A DNA stretch of 64,000 nt from Fusobacterium sp. JB019 (GCA_030673965.1 JAUTCN010000002.1:186001-250000), one strand, 5' to 3'; numbered from the stretch's first letter, positions 47,066 through 56,394 are shown. Notes: generated from the letters alone by a model not told the origin. Translations and numbers: made by a program.

Positions 47066-47169
47066 ATTTTTTTACAGTAGTTTTTTTATAAATTATGAGG
47101 TATACTCATAATAAGAGGATATAATTTTATTCAAGCACATATACTATCTATAAGAGGAGGCGGTCTGAC

Positions 47170-47715
47170 ATGTTTAATCAGTACAATGCACAAGGAAAAA
47201 AAGAAGGTTTATGGGTAAAAAAATTTGAGACTGGGAAAGTCAAAGAAGAAAAAAATTATGTTAACGGAATTAGAGAGGGTGAATATAGATGTTATTATTC
47301 TAATGGACAAATAGAAACTAGAAAATTTTATAAAAATGGTAATCTTCATGGAAAATATGAAACATTTTTATCAAATGGAGCAAGAGATGTTTGTTATAAT
47401 TTAGTTGATGGAGAAATGGTTGGAAGATATGAAAGTTATTATCCAAATGGGCAAGTGAAAAAATTAAAGGTTCATATTAATAATCATACAACATCTACTA
47501 ATATTCAATTCTATATTGATGGGAAAGTTAAAATAGATAAGAATTACAAGGATGATAAATTATCAGGACCATATAAAGAATATTATCCTGATGGACAAAT
47601 ATATATAGATGCAAATTATATAGCTGGAGAATTAGATGGGCCATATAAAGAATACGCTGAGGACGGGACTCTTATTGCTAAGCATATCTATAAGAATGGT
47701 AAAATTGCTGAATAA
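47170..47715 (+). CDS. YwqK/MORN-type repeat protein
   Basis: 181 residues made of about seven repeats with the pattern G-x-YxxYYxNGQ-x(4)-Y-x-NG, for example YYSNGQIETRKFYKNGNLHGK and YYPDGQIYIDANY. This is the MORN/YwqK antitoxin-type repeat, a beta sheet stack. Some relatives act as antitoxins in YwqK-type pairs, but no toxin gene is adjacent, so the role is open. AGGAGGCGG site; terminator follows. Confidence 0.82.
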   Translation: MFNQYNAQGKKEGLWVKKFETGKVKEEKNYVNGIREGEYRCYYSNGQIETRKFYKNGNLHGKYETFLSNGARDVCYNLVDGEMVGRYESYYPNGQVKKLKVHINNHTTSTNIQFYIDGKVKIDKNYKDDKLSGPYKEYYPDGQIYIDANYIAGELDGPYKEYAEDGTLIAKHIYKNGKIAE

Positions 47716-47732
47716 ATTAAATAAATTGAAAG

Positions 47733-47759
47733 AGCAGAGAGGAAAAGCTCTGCTTTTTA
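47733..47759 (+). terminator. intrinsic terminator
   Basis: Seven-base-pair GC-rich stem 47733-47739 with 47748-47754, eight-base loop, T run to 47759. Confidence 0.75.
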
Positions 47760-47777
47760 TGACTGAAAGGAGAAAAT

Positions 47778-48296
47778 ATGAATTTTTTAGGAAAAAGAAC
47801 AATCAGAAAATTTAAAGATAAACCTATAGAAAAGGAAAAATTAGATGCAATTATAAAATCAGTTTTAACAGCTCCTACTGGTATGGGCAAAAATTCTTGT
47901 GAATTTTTAGTTTTTGATACAAAGGAAGAAGTTGAAAAATTAGTTGGAATTAAACCTCATGGAGGAAGTTGCCTTAAAACTGCAACAGCAGTAATTGCTA
48001 CTTTAATTAACAAAGATGAAGCTTATACACCTGTTGAAGATGGATCAGTTGCAACACATACAATAGGATTAAAAGCTTATGATTTAGGACTTGGTTCTTG
48101 TTGGGTTCATATAATTGGAAGAAAAGCTTCAGAAACTGAAACTTCAGAAGAATTTTTTAAAAAAGTTGTAGATATACCTAATAATTTAATGGTGTTTTCT
48201 TTAGTAGCTTTAGGTTATGCAGATGAAGAAAAGCCAGCCTACACAGATGAAGATTTAGATTTTTCTAAAGTAAGTTATAACAAATACAAAAAATAA
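47778..48296 (+). CDS. nitroreductase-family protein
   Basis: 172 residues, small FMN-dependent oxidoreductase fold: RRTIRKFKD-like start (KRTIRKFKDKPIEKEKL, about 6-22), TAPTGMGKNSCEFLVFD (about 31-47), and the dimer-cofactor helix near AYDLGLGSCWVHIIG (about 100-114). Probably uses NAD(P)H and FMN to reduce nitro or quinone groups. GAAAGGAG before the ATG. Confidence 0.87.
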   Translation: MNFLGKRTIRKFKDKPIEKEKLDAIIKSVLTAPTGMGKNSCEFLVFDTKEEVEKLVGIKPHGGSCLKTATAVIATLINKDEAYTPVEDGSVATHTIGLKAYDLGLGSCWVHIIGRKASETETSEEFFKKVVDIPNNLMVFSLVALGYADEEKPAYTDEDLDFSKVSYNKYKK

Positions 48297-48301
48297 AATA
48301 A

Positions 48302-48338
48302 AGAAGAGGGAAGCAATTTTAAACTGCTTCCCTCTTCT
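48302..48338. terminator. bidirectional terminator-like hairpin
   Basis: Fourteen perfect base pairs (48302-48315 with 48325-48338), nine-base loop. The T tract is weak on the + strand. Confidence 0.8.
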
Positions 48339-48349
48339 ATTAATTTTAA

Positions 48350-49210
48350 TTATTTATTTTGATTAAATTTAAACATTGTATAAGCCATTAGTAGTATAAT
48401 AATATATCCAATTACACTGTAAATATCTGGTATTTGTCCAAGGAAAGTAAATCCTAGAATTGCTGCAAATATTATACTTGAGTAATTATAAACAGATATA
48501 TCCTTTGCAGGGGCACTATAATATGCTGTTGTCATTGTAAATTGACCACCACATGCAAATAGTCCTGCAAATAAAAGATATATTATTTGGCTTGTTGACA
48601 TTGGCACATATGACATAATTGCAAAGGGTAAAATACTAAGGCAAGAAAATGCTGAGAAGAAAAAGACTATGAAAGGTCCTGCCATTCCCATTCCTCCTAA
48701 TTTTCTAACATAAGTATATGCAAGTCCTGCAAACATTCCTCCGCAAACTCCTGCTAAAGATGGAATCATACTCATTGATGTAAAAGAAGGTTTTATTACA
48801 AATAATGCTCCTATAAATGCAAAAATAACAATTAACATTTGTTTTGTAACAACTCTTTCTTTTAAAATAAGAAAGCTAAATACAATTGCAAAGAAGGGAC
48901 TAAGTTGTAATAACATAGTAGCATCTGATAATAATAAATGATCAACAGCGTAGTAGTTACATAAAATTCCTAGAGTTCCAAAGGAAGACCTAAAAATTAA
49001 AGTTCCCAAAGCTTTTGGTTCAATTTTTTTAATTGAATCTTTTTTTCTAATTAAAATAAAAAATGCAAAGATAGCTGAAATGGCATTTCTAAAAACAGAT
49101 TTTTGCATTACAGGTAGTTCCCCGCTGAGTCTGATAAAAAGACCCATAGTAGTAAAACAAAGAGCAGAAAGAATAATAAATATTATTCCTTTTTTCATTT
49201 TTTTATCCAC
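48350..49210 (-). CDS. EamA/DMT-family transporter
   Basis: 286 residues with ten hydrophobic segments in two EamA halves; the ends QLSPFFAIVFSFLILKERV (about 103-121) and YNYSSIIFAAILGFTFLGQIPD mark the two repeats. Likely exports a metabolite or amino acid; substrate unknown. The start is GTG 49210, five bases from AGGAGG; the next Met codon is 12 bases further and too distant. Monocistronic. Confidence 0.87.
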   Translation of the reverse strand: MDKKMKKGIIFIILSALCFTTMGLFIRLSGELPVMQKSVFRNAISAIFAFFILIRKKDSIKKIEPKALGTLIFRSSFGTLGILCNYYAVDHLLLSDATMLLQLSPFFAIVFSFLILKERVVTKQMLIVIFAFIGALFVIKPSFTSMSMIPSLAGVCGGMFAGLAYTYVRKLGGMGMAGPFIVFFFSAFSCLSILPFAIMSYVPMSTSQIIYLLFAGLFACGGQFTMTTAYYSAPAKDISVYNYSSIIFAAILGFTFLGQIPDIYSVIGYIIILLMAYTMFKFNQNK

Positions 49211-49396
49211 AAAATCCTCCTAAATATATTAAGTAATAATTTTAAATATCTACTTTTATAGTAACAAATATTAGAAAATAACTCAAGAATTAAATAATTT
49301 AATTCTTGTTGAAATTGACAAAGGGTAATTTATGTTATATCCTTATATTAAGATATTAACTTTTTTAATTATTCTAATTTACATGGGAGGTTAAAC

Positions 49397-49849
49397 ATGA
49401 AAAAAAATTTAACTTTGATATTTTTAAGTTTATCAACATTAATTTTAGCTGCCTCAAACAATGTGGAAACAGGAGTAGATGTAAGTGGTGAATTGAAAAT
49501 TAATGCCAATGTTCTCGCACCTTTGGAAATAAAAGAACAAACTCCTATGGAATTTGGAGATATAATTATTGGAAAAGCTGCAGAATCAACTACTCATGGT
49601 CAAATGAAAGTAGAAGGAGCTCCTGGAAATAATGTTATTGTTACAGTACCAGCTTCTGCTACTATTGAAAGAGTTGGAATTAGTGGTTCAACAGCAACAG
49701 TAACTTTAAGTTCTGATGTTGAAGGAACTCAAAATTTAGGTGAGGATGGTGAAATCATTCATACTATAAAAGGAAATATTGCAGAGGGTGAAACTACTAA
49801 AGCAGGTGAACATACAGGTACAGTTACTATTTCAGTTAAATATAATTAG
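49397..49849 (+). CDS. secreted DUF4402-family protein
   Basis: 150 residues: signal peptide (cleavage near LILAAS, about 16-21), then a beta-rich DUF4402-like domain: INANVLAPLEIKEQTPMEFGDIIIG-type start (the P-x-x-FG-x-I-x-x-G pattern), GAPGNNVIVTVP in the middle, AGEHTGTVTISVKYN at the C-terminus. Such proteins resemble pilin-like or surface beta-sandwich subunits; exact role unknown. A distant paralogue lies at 57910-58407. GGGAGG site; strong terminator follows. Confidence 0.82.
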   Translation: MKKNLTLIFLSLSTLILAASNNVETGVDVSGELKINANVLAPLEIKEQTPMEFGDIIIGKAAESTTHGQMKVEGAPGNNVIVTVPASATIERVGISGSTATVTLSSDVEGTQNLGEDGEIIHTIKGNIAEGETTKAGEHTGTVTISVKYN

Positions 49850-49855
49850 TATTAA

Positions 49856-49884
49856 AAAAAGCCTATTTTATAAATAGGCTTTTT
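49856..49884. terminator. bidirectional terminator
   Basis: AAAAAGCCTATTT paired with AAATAGGCTTTTT around a three-base loop; T run on the + strand. Confidence 0.88.
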
Positions 49885-49894
49885 ATTTATTTAT

Positions 49895-51214
49895 CTATTT
49901 TTTAATTGTCTTATCATTAGAATTCATAAATTCTAAATATTCTTCCTTAGTCATAAGAGGTTTAAAATCTTTTAAAATTTCATTAGCTTTATTAGCATTA
50001 TCAAATAATAAATCTACAACAGTTAAAGCCATTGCCTTTGCAGGATATAAATAAGCTTTTTCCTCATCTACTATTTTATAATTTCTTGTATGTAAAGCTC
50101 CTTTAATTCCTCCAAACATAGGATGAAGAGTAGGCATTATATGAGAAACATCTCCAAAATCAAATGATCCTGTGAAATCTCCCCCATCAATTATTTCATC
50201 ATTTCCTATTCCCATATAATTAAGATTTTCTTTTAAAACATCTTCCATATTATCATGTCTTAATATAGGTAAGTATCCAGGTAATTCAGTTATTTCAATT
50301 TCAGCTCCAACAGCCATAGCTCCAGCTATTAATCCTCTATTAACTTTTTTGTTAGCATCAATCATACTTTCAATAGTTCTAGCTCTAACATAAGATTCCA
50401 TTCTTACATCTGCAGGAACAACATTTACAATGTCTCCCCCCTTAGTTATAATTGGATGAAATCTAACTCTATCTGCTTCTTTGAAAGTTTCCCTTTGAGC
50501 ATTAACATTATTAATTGCAAGCATTGCAGCATTTAAAGCATTTATTCCTTCATATGGAGCAGAACCTGCGTGGGCTTCTTTACCAATAAATTTTATTTGT
50601 TTTCCTATAAATCCATTACTTACAGGACCAACTAAAACTTTTTTATCATCAAGAGCCTGAGCATGAAACATAATACTCATATTAACATCGTCAAAAGCAC
50701 CTTTTCTTATAAGTTCTTGTTTCCCACCAAAGAATTTAATTTTTCCCTCTTCTTTTAGTTTACTTCTATATTCAAGTTGAACAAACTCTTCAGCAGGTGT
50801 AGCCATAAAATCAATTTTTCCATCTAAATGTTTATAAACTCCTGATTTTATTAAACCAACTGCAGCTCCAAGCATTCCAGCAATTTGAATATTATGTCCA
50901 CAAGTATGACTTGCTCCATTTTCTAAAGCATCCACATGTTCGTTACAAGAAATACCATCAAGTTCTCCTAGTATAGCAACTTTAGGTCCTTTTTTTTCAG
51001 AATTTAATCTAGCTCTACATCCAGTATAAGCTATATTTTCTGAAGTTTCTAAGTTTAATTCATTTTTCAAGAAATTTGCAACTTTCTTAGTAGTTTCAAA
51101 TTCTTTGTATCCATATTCAGGATTTTTATAAATATCTCTACCAATGTTAATAATTAAGTCCTTGTTTTCTTCAATAACTTTTAAAACCTGTTGTTTTAAT
51201 TCTTCTTTTGTCAT
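49895..51214 (-). CDS. M20 amidohydrolase (AbgB/carboxypeptidase type)
   Basis: 439 residues: PEYGYKEFETT (about 33-43), the metal-binding GHNIQIAGMLGAAVGL (about 105-120; normally GHDxH, here GHNIQ), TPAEEF (about 138-143) and a lid domain with HAGSAPYEGINALNA. It probably hydrolyses N-acyl or aminobenzoyl amino acids. It follows the DUF3100 pair on the same strand, an arrangement suggesting uptake of the substrate by those proteins. TGGAGATGA site. Asn for Asp and Gln for His in the first metal motif are worth noting. Confidence 0.85.
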   Translation of the reverse strand: MTKEELKQQVLKVIEENKDLIINIGRDIYKNPEYGYKEFETTKKVANFLKNELNLETSENIAYTGCRARLNSEKKGPKVAILGELDGISCNEHVDALENGASHTCGHNIQIAGMLGAAVGLIKSGVYKHLDGKIDFMATPAEEFVQLEYRSKLKEEGKIKFFGGKQELIRKGAFDDVNMSIMFHAQALDDKKVLVGPVSNGFIGKQIKFIGKEAHAGSAPYEGINALNAAMLAINNVNAQRETFKEADRVRFHPIITKGGDIVNVVPADVRMESYVRARTIESMIDANKKVNRGLIAGAMAVGAEIEITELPGYLPILRHDNMEDVLKENLNYMGIGNDEIIDGGDFTGSFDFGDVSHIMPTLHPMFGGIKGALHTRNYKIVDEEKAYLYPAKAMALTVVDLLFDNANKANEILKDFKPLMTKEEYLEFMNSNDKTIKK

Positions 51215-51248
51215 TATATGTCATCTCCATTTTTAAATTGTTTCTATT

Positions 51249-51704
51249 TTATATAATTCCTTGAGCTTTAAGAACTGCTTGGGCAATTAATGCAGAACCG
51301 AAGAAAGTTCCAGTAAATACTACTAAAGCTGTTAGAACTATTTTCCAACTTAATTTTTTAATATCATTTAATTTATTTCCAACTGATATTCCAGCAGCAC
51401 CAAGTATTACTGTAGAAACTGCAGAAAATCCAAATCCTTTAGTCATATCAAGAAAGAATCCTTGAACTGGACTTATAGGTGTAGTTATTACAAAGGCAAG
51501 TAGAGAAGCCCATGCAAATGCAGGAATTTTTAAAGGAAGTTTTTCTCTTATTTTTATAGCTAGGAAAGAGACAAGAATAATTAATAATATTCCAACAAAT
51601 CCTTTTCCTAAATCCATATTTCCTTTAGAACCAACAAATTGAGCTATAAAAGCTGTTATTCCACATAATATAAATACTTTAATTTCATTCATAGTTTTTT
51701 CCAT
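51249..51704 (-). CDS. small membrane partner of the DUF3100 protein
   Basis: 151 residues with four to five hydrophobic segments, for example IKVFILCGITAFIAQFVG (about 8-25) and FVGILLIILVSFLAI (about 36-50). It starts one base inside the DUF3100 stop (TAATG overlap), so the two are made together and probably form one transporter. A second in-frame ATG is four codons in. Family not assigned by me. Confidence 0.75.
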   Translation of the reverse strand: MEKTMNEIKVFILCGITAFIAQFVGSKGNMDLGKGFVGILLIILVSFLAIKIREKLPLKIPAFAWASLLAFVITTPISPVQGFFLDMTKGFGFSAVSTVILGAAGISVGNKLNDIKKLSWKIVLTALVVFTGTFFGSALIAQAVLKAQGII

Positions 51705-52567
51705 TAGTTATTCACCTCTTCTTTATTTAAATCTTCTTTAATTCCAAATAATTTAGTATATACTGCATAAAGTTTATTTGCTATAGGTAATGAAACAAAT
51801 AATACCATATAAAGCCCAGTGATACTAGTCATAATATTTGAAGTTGCTGCGTAAGCAAGTATTTCATCTTGCATTCCAGGTACACTTGCTGCAAGAGATT
51901 GAGATGCTGCAGTCATCATAGATCCACTTCCCATTCCACTAGCCATAGCAAGTGCATAAGGATGAATACTTGTATTAGAAGCTAAAGATCCAAGTAATCC
52001 GAAGAAAATAGTTCCAAAAACTGTTCCTGTAATATAAGTTCCCATAACTCCAATTCCTTCTTGTGAATTAATTCCATATTTTTCTCCAATTAATCCTAAA
52101 GTAGGTTCTCTACAAATACTAACTGTTGCTCCAACTGCTCCTCTTTTCATTCCAAGGGCAATAGCTATTGGAAGTCCAATTAACATTGTTCCTAAATTTC
52201 CAAATTCTTGTAATAATAATGCTGGTCCTGCTTCAATAACTTTTCCAACCTTAGGTCCTGCACTTGCTCCTAGTTTAACTCCTAAGAAAAGTAATGAAAA
52301 CATAACTACTTGCTCAGCAAGTTCAATTTCTTTTTCATCACAAATATTTCTTAATGCTGGTAAAACTTGTCCAAGAGCATGAGGTGTAATTAATGTTGCA
52401 ATTACCATTGCAAACAACATAGGTAATAAAACAATTTTTCCACTAGTACCTAGTAATATAATTTTTGCACCTATTCCCTCTGCAATAATACTGATAACTA
52501 TTAAAGAAGCAAATAATTTAATAAATATCGGCGCCCTTCCATTTTTCATACTTAAAACATTTTCCAT
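51704..52567 (-). CDS. DUF3100-family membrane protein
   Basis: 287 residues with about eight hydrophobic segments; TPHALGQVLPALRNI (about 62-76), FLGVKLGASAGPKVGKVIEAGPA (about 93-115) and MASGMGSGSMMTAASQSLAA. I recognise it as DUF3100, typically found with an M20 amidohydrolase, as here. Probably an importer (or half of one) for the amidohydrolase substrate. First gene of the three-gene operon; GGGAGG before the ATG. Confidence 0.8.
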   Translation of the reverse strand: MENVLSMKNGRAPIFIKLFASLIVISIIAEGIGAKIILLGTSGKIVLLPMLFAMVIATLITPHALGQVLPALRNICDEKEIELAEQVVMFSLLFLGVKLGASAGPKVGKVIEAGPALLLQEFGNLGTMLIGLPIAIALGMKRGAVGATVSICREPTLGLIGEKYGINSQEGIGVMGTYITGTVFGTIFFGLLGSLASNTSIHPYALAMASGMGSGSMMTAASQSLAASVPGMQDEILAYAATSNIMTSITGLYMVLFVSLPIANKLYAVYTKLFGIKEDLNKEEVNN

Positions 52568-52697
52568 AAAAATCCTCCCTGTTATATTCTTTAAATCTAA
52601 TGAGTTATAGTATCATGTTTCCCGTATGAAGTCAACTGTTTTTCTTATGTGAACAAAATTTCAGTAAACTAGAAAAAATGGAGGTTAGGAGCCTTAT

Positions 52698-53249
52698 TTA
52701 TTGTCTATTTAGCTTTCTTATTGCACGAAGTAAATGTCTATTATTTTCTATTTTTTTAAATTTAGTAAGTAACCAGTTTAAATCATCCTCATCCATTCTT
52801 AATTCTTCCTTTACAAATTCTTCTAATTTTTTTATTTCTTCAGGAAATAACTGAACCTTAGTGGAATTATTAATTTCTTCAATTGTCTTATCTCCTCCAA
52901 GATAACTGATTAATCTTTTCCAGTTACTTATAAGGTCAACTTTTCTAACTAGAGTTATTATTGTAAAATTTAATTGAGGAATTTCTCTATATCCTTTTCT
53001 TTTTAAAAAAGTAGTAACTTCTCCATTAGAGTCTTTATAAGTATCTGTAAGAATTTCACCAGCCTTTTTCATATTCATTATTTTAGGTAATTTTTTATGT
53101 TTATTCTTATTTCTTAAATATTTTGAAAGAGGAATAATTTTTGCTTCCTTGTAGAAATCCATTGCAAATTCATTAAAAGTCATTTCTCCTGGGATATTTC
53201 CCTCTTCAATTAATTCAATATATTCATCTAATTTATTAAAATCTATCAT
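52698..53249 (-). CDS. hypothetical protein
   Basis: 183 residues, charged, mostly helical, no membrane segment or signal. Family unknown to me. NMKKAGEILTDTY (about 58-70) and RHLLRAIRKLNRQ (C-terminal) show the basic-amphipathic character, which could mean nucleic acid binding, but that is weak. AGGAGG before the ATG supports expression. Monocistronic, divergent from the queuosine operon. Confidence 0.6.
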   Translation of the reverse strand: MIDFNKLDEYIELIEEGNIPGEMTFNEFAMDFYKEAKIIPLSKYLRNKNKHKKLPKIMNMKKAGEILTDTYKDSNGEVTTFLKRKGYREIPQLNFTIITLVRKVDLISNWKRLISYLGGDKTIEEINNSTKVQLFPEEIKKLEEFVKEELRMDEDDLNWLLTKFKKIENNRHLLRAIRKLNRQ

Positions 53250-53371
53250 GTATAAATCCTCCTAAGTTATTAAGATATGTATAATATAGTTAAATTATAC
53301 AGTATAAAAAATAAAAAAGCAATTATTAATAATTATTTTTATTAATTATTAATTTTATAAAAATACAAAAC

Positions 53372-53400
53372 TTGACAATAAGCTCAAAATATGATATTTT
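53372..53400 (+). promoter_or_regulatory. promoter of the queuosine operon
   Basis: TTGACA 53372-53377, 17 bases, TATTTT 53395-53400; start near 53407, immediately before the preQ1 aptamer. Confidence 0.75.
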
Positions 53401-53411
53401 GTAATTAACCA

Positions 53412-53456
53412 AAAGACAGTTCATTTGTACCATCCTGTCTCTAAACAAAACTAGGG
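53412..53456 (+). promoter_or_regulatory. preQ1-I riboswitch
   Basis: P1 stem GACAG (53415-53419) with CTGTC (53435-53439); loop opening with TTC as in known preQ1-I aptamers; A-rich tail CTAAACAAAACTAGG (53441-53455). This is the compact class I preQ1 aptamer layout, and it precedes the preQ1 synthesis operon. Expression platform: a T-rich stretch then the GAAGGGGGA ribosome site of queD, so control may be translational or by termination. Confidence 0.85.
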
Positions 53457-53494
53457 CTATTTTTTAATGCAAAAAAATAAGTGAAGGGGGAATT

Positions 53495-53932
53495 ATGTAT
53501 TTTTTAACAGTAGAACATAGTATGGACGCAGCTCATTTTTTATCTGGATACAATGGAAAATGTTCTAACATACATGGACATAGATGGAGAGTTATAGTAA
53601 ATGTTATGAAAGAAGAATTGAAAAAAGAAGGACCTGAAAGAGGAATGGTTTTTGATTTTAAGGAATTAAAAGATATTATAAAAAAGGAAGTAGATTTTTT
53701 TGATCACTCTTTAATAGTAGAAGAGGGAAGTTTAAAGAAAAAAACAATTGATGCTCTTTTAGATGAAGAATTTAAAATAGAATTTGTTAAATTTAGACCA
53801 ACTGCAGAGGAATTTGCTAAATACTTTTTTGATAAAATAGAAAGCAAAGGGTATAAAGTGAGTAAGGTACAAGTTTATGAAACACCTAACAATTGTGCTA
53901 CTTATACAAAAGGAGAAAACTTTGGAATATAA
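53495..53932 (+). CDS. queD: 6-carboxytetrahydropterin synthase QueD
   Basis: Converts dihydroneopterin triphosphate to 6-carboxytetrahydropterin in preQ1/queuosine synthesis. 145 residues: zinc His in DAAHFLSGYNGKCSNIHGHRW (His 14, 28, 30 region), catalytic Cys 24 in GKCSNIHGH, and FDHSLIVE (about 70-77), and the C-terminal Glu in VYETP (about 127-131). First gene after the riboswitch; the next gene starts inside its end. Confidence 0.95.
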   Translation: MYFLTVEHSMDAAHFLSGYNGKCSNIHGHRWRVIVNVMKEELKKEGPERGMVFDFKELKDIIKKEVDFFDHSLIVEEGSLKKKTIDALLDEEFKIEFVKFRPTAEEFAKYFFDKIESKGYKVSKVQVYETPNNCATYTKGENFGI

Positions 53933-54599
53933 AATTGCTGAAAAATTTGTAAGTATTAATGGTGAAGGGCCAAAGGCTGGAGAGTTAGCTATTTTTATTA
54001 GATTTATAAATTGTAATTTAGATTGTAGCTATTGTGATACTAAATGGGCAAATTCTTCTGATGCTTCTTATAAAATAGAAACTGAAGAAAGTTTAGTTAA
54101 TTATATAAGGAAGGAAAACATAAAAAATATAACTATAACTGGAGGAGAACCCCTTCTTCAAAAACATATACAATTTTTAATTGAAAATATTTTAAAAATA
54201 AAAGATACAAAAATTGAGATAGAAACAAATGGAAGTATAAGTATAGAAGAATTAGTTAATTATAGAAATGAAACAAATGCTAATATTTCCTTTACAATAG
54301 ATTATAAATCACCATCTAGTAATATGGAAAAATATATGCACTTAGATAATTATAATCTTATAGATCAAAGAGACAGTATTAAGTTTGTAGTAGGAAGTAT
54401 GAAAGATTTAATTTGTGGAAAAGATGTAATAGATAAATTTAACCTAATAAATAAATGTAATATATTTTTTAGTCCAATATTTAGTTTAATTGAGCCACAA
54501 GATATAGTTAAATTTTTAATAGAGGAAAACTTAAATAATGTAAGATTACAATTACAGTTACATAAATATATTTGGGATCCTAATAAAAAAGGAGTATAA
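53922..54599 (+). CDS. queE: 7-carboxy-7-deazaguanine synthase QueE (radical SAM)
   Basis: 225 residues. N-terminal KFVSINGEGPKAG (about 8-20) then the radical-SAM CxxxCxxC cluster in CNLDCSYCD (about 33-41), followed by ITGGEPLLQ (about 77-85). Ring contraction of 6-carboxytetrahydropterin to CDG. The start is TTG 53922, six bases after AAGGAG within queD; an in-frame ATG at 53877 lies deep inside queD without a ribosome site. Eleven-base overlap with queD. Confidence 0.93.
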   Translation: MEYKIAEKFVSINGEGPKAGELAIFIRFINCNLDCSYCDTKWANSSDASYKIETEESLVNYIRKENIKNITITGGEPLLQKHIQFLIENILKIKDTKIEIETNGSISIEELVNYRNETNANISFTIDYKSPSSNMEKYMHLDNYNLIDQRDSIKFVVGSMKDLICGKDVIDKFNLINKCNIFFSPIFSLIEPQDIVKFLIEENLNNVRLQLQLHKYIWDPNKKGV

Positions 54600-54602
54600 G
54601 AT

Positions 54603-55145
54603 ATGAAAATAGATAGGGGTAAAATAGAATTTCATATAGGGGAAATATTAAAAGCTATTGGAGAAGATCCAAATAGAGAAGGATTAATTGAGACTCCAAA
54701 GCGTGTCGCTAAAATGTACGAAGAAGTTTTTCAAGGTATTAAATATACCAATAGAGAAATAGCAGATATGTTTAATAAAACCTTTGAAGAAGATTTAACA
54801 TATAATAAAAATGATATGGTCACTGTTAAAGATATTGAAATTTTTAGTTTTTGTGAGCATCACATGGCACTTATGTATAATATGAAAGTTAGTATTTCTT
54901 ATTTTCCAAAGGATAAAGTTATAGGAATTAGTAAATTTGCTAGGATAGCAGATATGGTTGGAAAAAGACTTCAGCTTCAAGAAAGAATTGGATCAGATAT
55001 AGCTGAAATTATAGAAATGATTACTGGAAGTAAAGATATAGAAGTTATAATTGAAGGAAACCATAGTTGTATGAGTGCTAGGGGAATTAAAAAAACTAAT
55101 GCTAAGACAGTTACAAAAACTTTAAGAGGAAGATTTGAAATTTAA
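54603..55145 (+). CDS. folE: GTP cyclohydrolase I
   Basis: Opens GTP to dihydroneopterin triphosphate, the precursor for QueD and folate. 180 residues with [22 protein letters not shown] (about 19-40), zinc and catalytic FCEHHMALM (about 83-91), GISKFARI (about 105-112) and [13 protein letters not shown] (about 153-165). Complete; placed between queE and queC so it is dedicated, at least partly, to preQ1. Three bases after queE. Confidence 0.96.
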   Translation: MKIDRGKIEFHIGEILKAIGEDPNREGLIETPKRVAKMYEEVFQGIKYTNREIADMFNKTFEEDLTYNKNDMVTVKDIEIFSFCEHHMALMYNMKVSISYFPKDKVIGISKFARIADMVGKRLQLQERIGSDIAEIIEMITGSKDIEVIIEGNHSCMSARGIKKTNAKTVTKTLRGRFEI

Positions 55146-55175
55146 AGAAGAGGGAAAATATATTGGAGGTAATGT

Positions 55176-55853
55176 ATGAAGGTAATGGTTTTATCAAGTG
55201 GGGGAGTAGATTCATCAACTTGTCTAGGAATGGCAGTTAATAAATACGGGAATGAAAATGTGATTTCTCTTTCTATGTTTTACGGACAAAAACATGATAA
55301 GGAAATAATAAGTGCAAGGAAAGTTGCGGATTTTTATAAGGTAGAACATATTGAAATGGATTTAACTAAAATTTTTGCAGCAAGTGATTGTACTTTATTA
55401 AAAAAGAATAATGCAGAAATTCCAACGAAATCATATAAGGAACAAATTGATGAAAATAATGGAGGAACAGTTTCAACTTATGTTCCCTTTAGAAATGGAT
55501 TATTTTTATCAACTGCAGCAAGTTTAGCTCTTTCTAAAAAATGTGAAATTATTTTTTATGGAGCTCATAGTGATGATGCTGCTCATAATGCATATCCTGA
55601 TTGTTCTAAAAAATTTAATGATGCTATGAATGAAGCAATTTATGAAGGATCTGGGAGACAAGTAAAAATAGAAGCCCCCTTTGTAGAAATGACAAAAAAA
55701 GACATTGTAAAAAAAGGTTTAGAATTAAAGGTTCCCTATGAACTTACTTGGAGTTGTTATGAAGGAAATGATGTTCCATGTGGGAAATGTGGAACTTGTA
55801 TAGATAGAATACAAGCTTTTACTTTAAATGGAGTAAAAGATCCAATATTATAA
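55176..55853 (+). CDS. queC: 7-cyano-7-deazaguanine synthase QueC
   Basis: 225 residues. ATP PP-loop SSGGVDSST (7-15); the C-terminal zinc site is formed by SCYEGNDVPCGKCGTC (about 196-211) with four cysteines. It makes preQ0 from CDG with ammonia and ATP. GGAGG before the ATG; 30 bases after folE. Confidence 0.95.
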   Translation: MKVMVLSSGGVDSSTCLGMAVNKYGNENVISLSMFYGQKHDKEIISARKVADFYKVEHIEMDLTKIFAASDCTLLKKNNAEIPTKSYKEQIDENNGGTVSTYVPFRNGLFLSTAASLALSKKCEIIFYGAHSDDAAHNAYPDCSKKFNDAMNEAIYEGSGRQVKIEAPFVEMTKKDIVKKGLELKVPYELTWSCYEGNDVPCGKCGTCIDRIQAFTLNGVKDPIL

Positions 55854-55871
55854 TTATAAAAGGAGAATAGT

Positions 55872-56372
55872 ATGGAAACAGGTAGAAAAGAAAAAGATTT
55901 AAAAAATATATCGCATTTAGGGTGCATGAATACAAAATATCCAACTGATTATGCTCCAGAAGTTCTTGAAACTTTTGAGAATAAGCATCAAGATAATGAT
56001 TATTTTGTGAAATTCAATGCTCCTGAATTTACAAGTTTATGCCCAATCACAGGTCAACCAGATTTTGCTACAATTTATATTTCTTATGTTCCCAATGTAA
56101 ATATGGTGGAAAGTAAGTCTTTAAAGCTTTATTTATTTAGCTTTAGAAATCATGGAGATTTTCATGAAGATTGTATGAATATTATAATGAAGGATTTGAT
56201 AAAATTAATGGATCCTAAATATATTGAAGTATGGGGGAAATTTACCCCAAGAGGTGGAATTTCTATAGATCCATATTGTAATTACGGAATGAAAGATACT
56301 AAATGGGAAAAGGTAGCAGAAGATAGATTATTTAATCATGATATGTATCCTGAAAAAATAGATAATAGATAA
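55872..56372 (+). CDS. queF: NADPH-dependent preQ0 reductase QueF
   Basis: Reduces the nitrile of preQ0 to the amine preQ1. 166 residues, unimodular type: catalytic Cys in [13 protein letters not shown] (about 54-66) and the QueF motif [16 protein letters not shown] (about 80-95), then HEDC with the second acid. End product matches the riboswitch ligand, closing a feedback loop. Last gene of the operon. Confidence 0.95.
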   Translation: METGRKEKDLKNISHLGCMNTKYPTDYAPEVLETFENKHQDNDYFVKFNAPEFTSLCPITGQPDFATIYISYVPNVNMVESKSLKLYLFSFRNHGDFHEDCMNIIMKDLIKLMDPKYIEVWGKFTPRGGISIDPYCNYGMKDTKWEKVAEDRLFNHDMYPEKIDNR

Positions 56373-56394
56373 ATAATAATTTACTTCCCTCTTC

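Noticed and set aside
54795-54980. Minus-strand open frame opposite folE
   Set aside because: Antisense shadow of a conserved gene, rich in Ile/Phe/Asn, no start signal.
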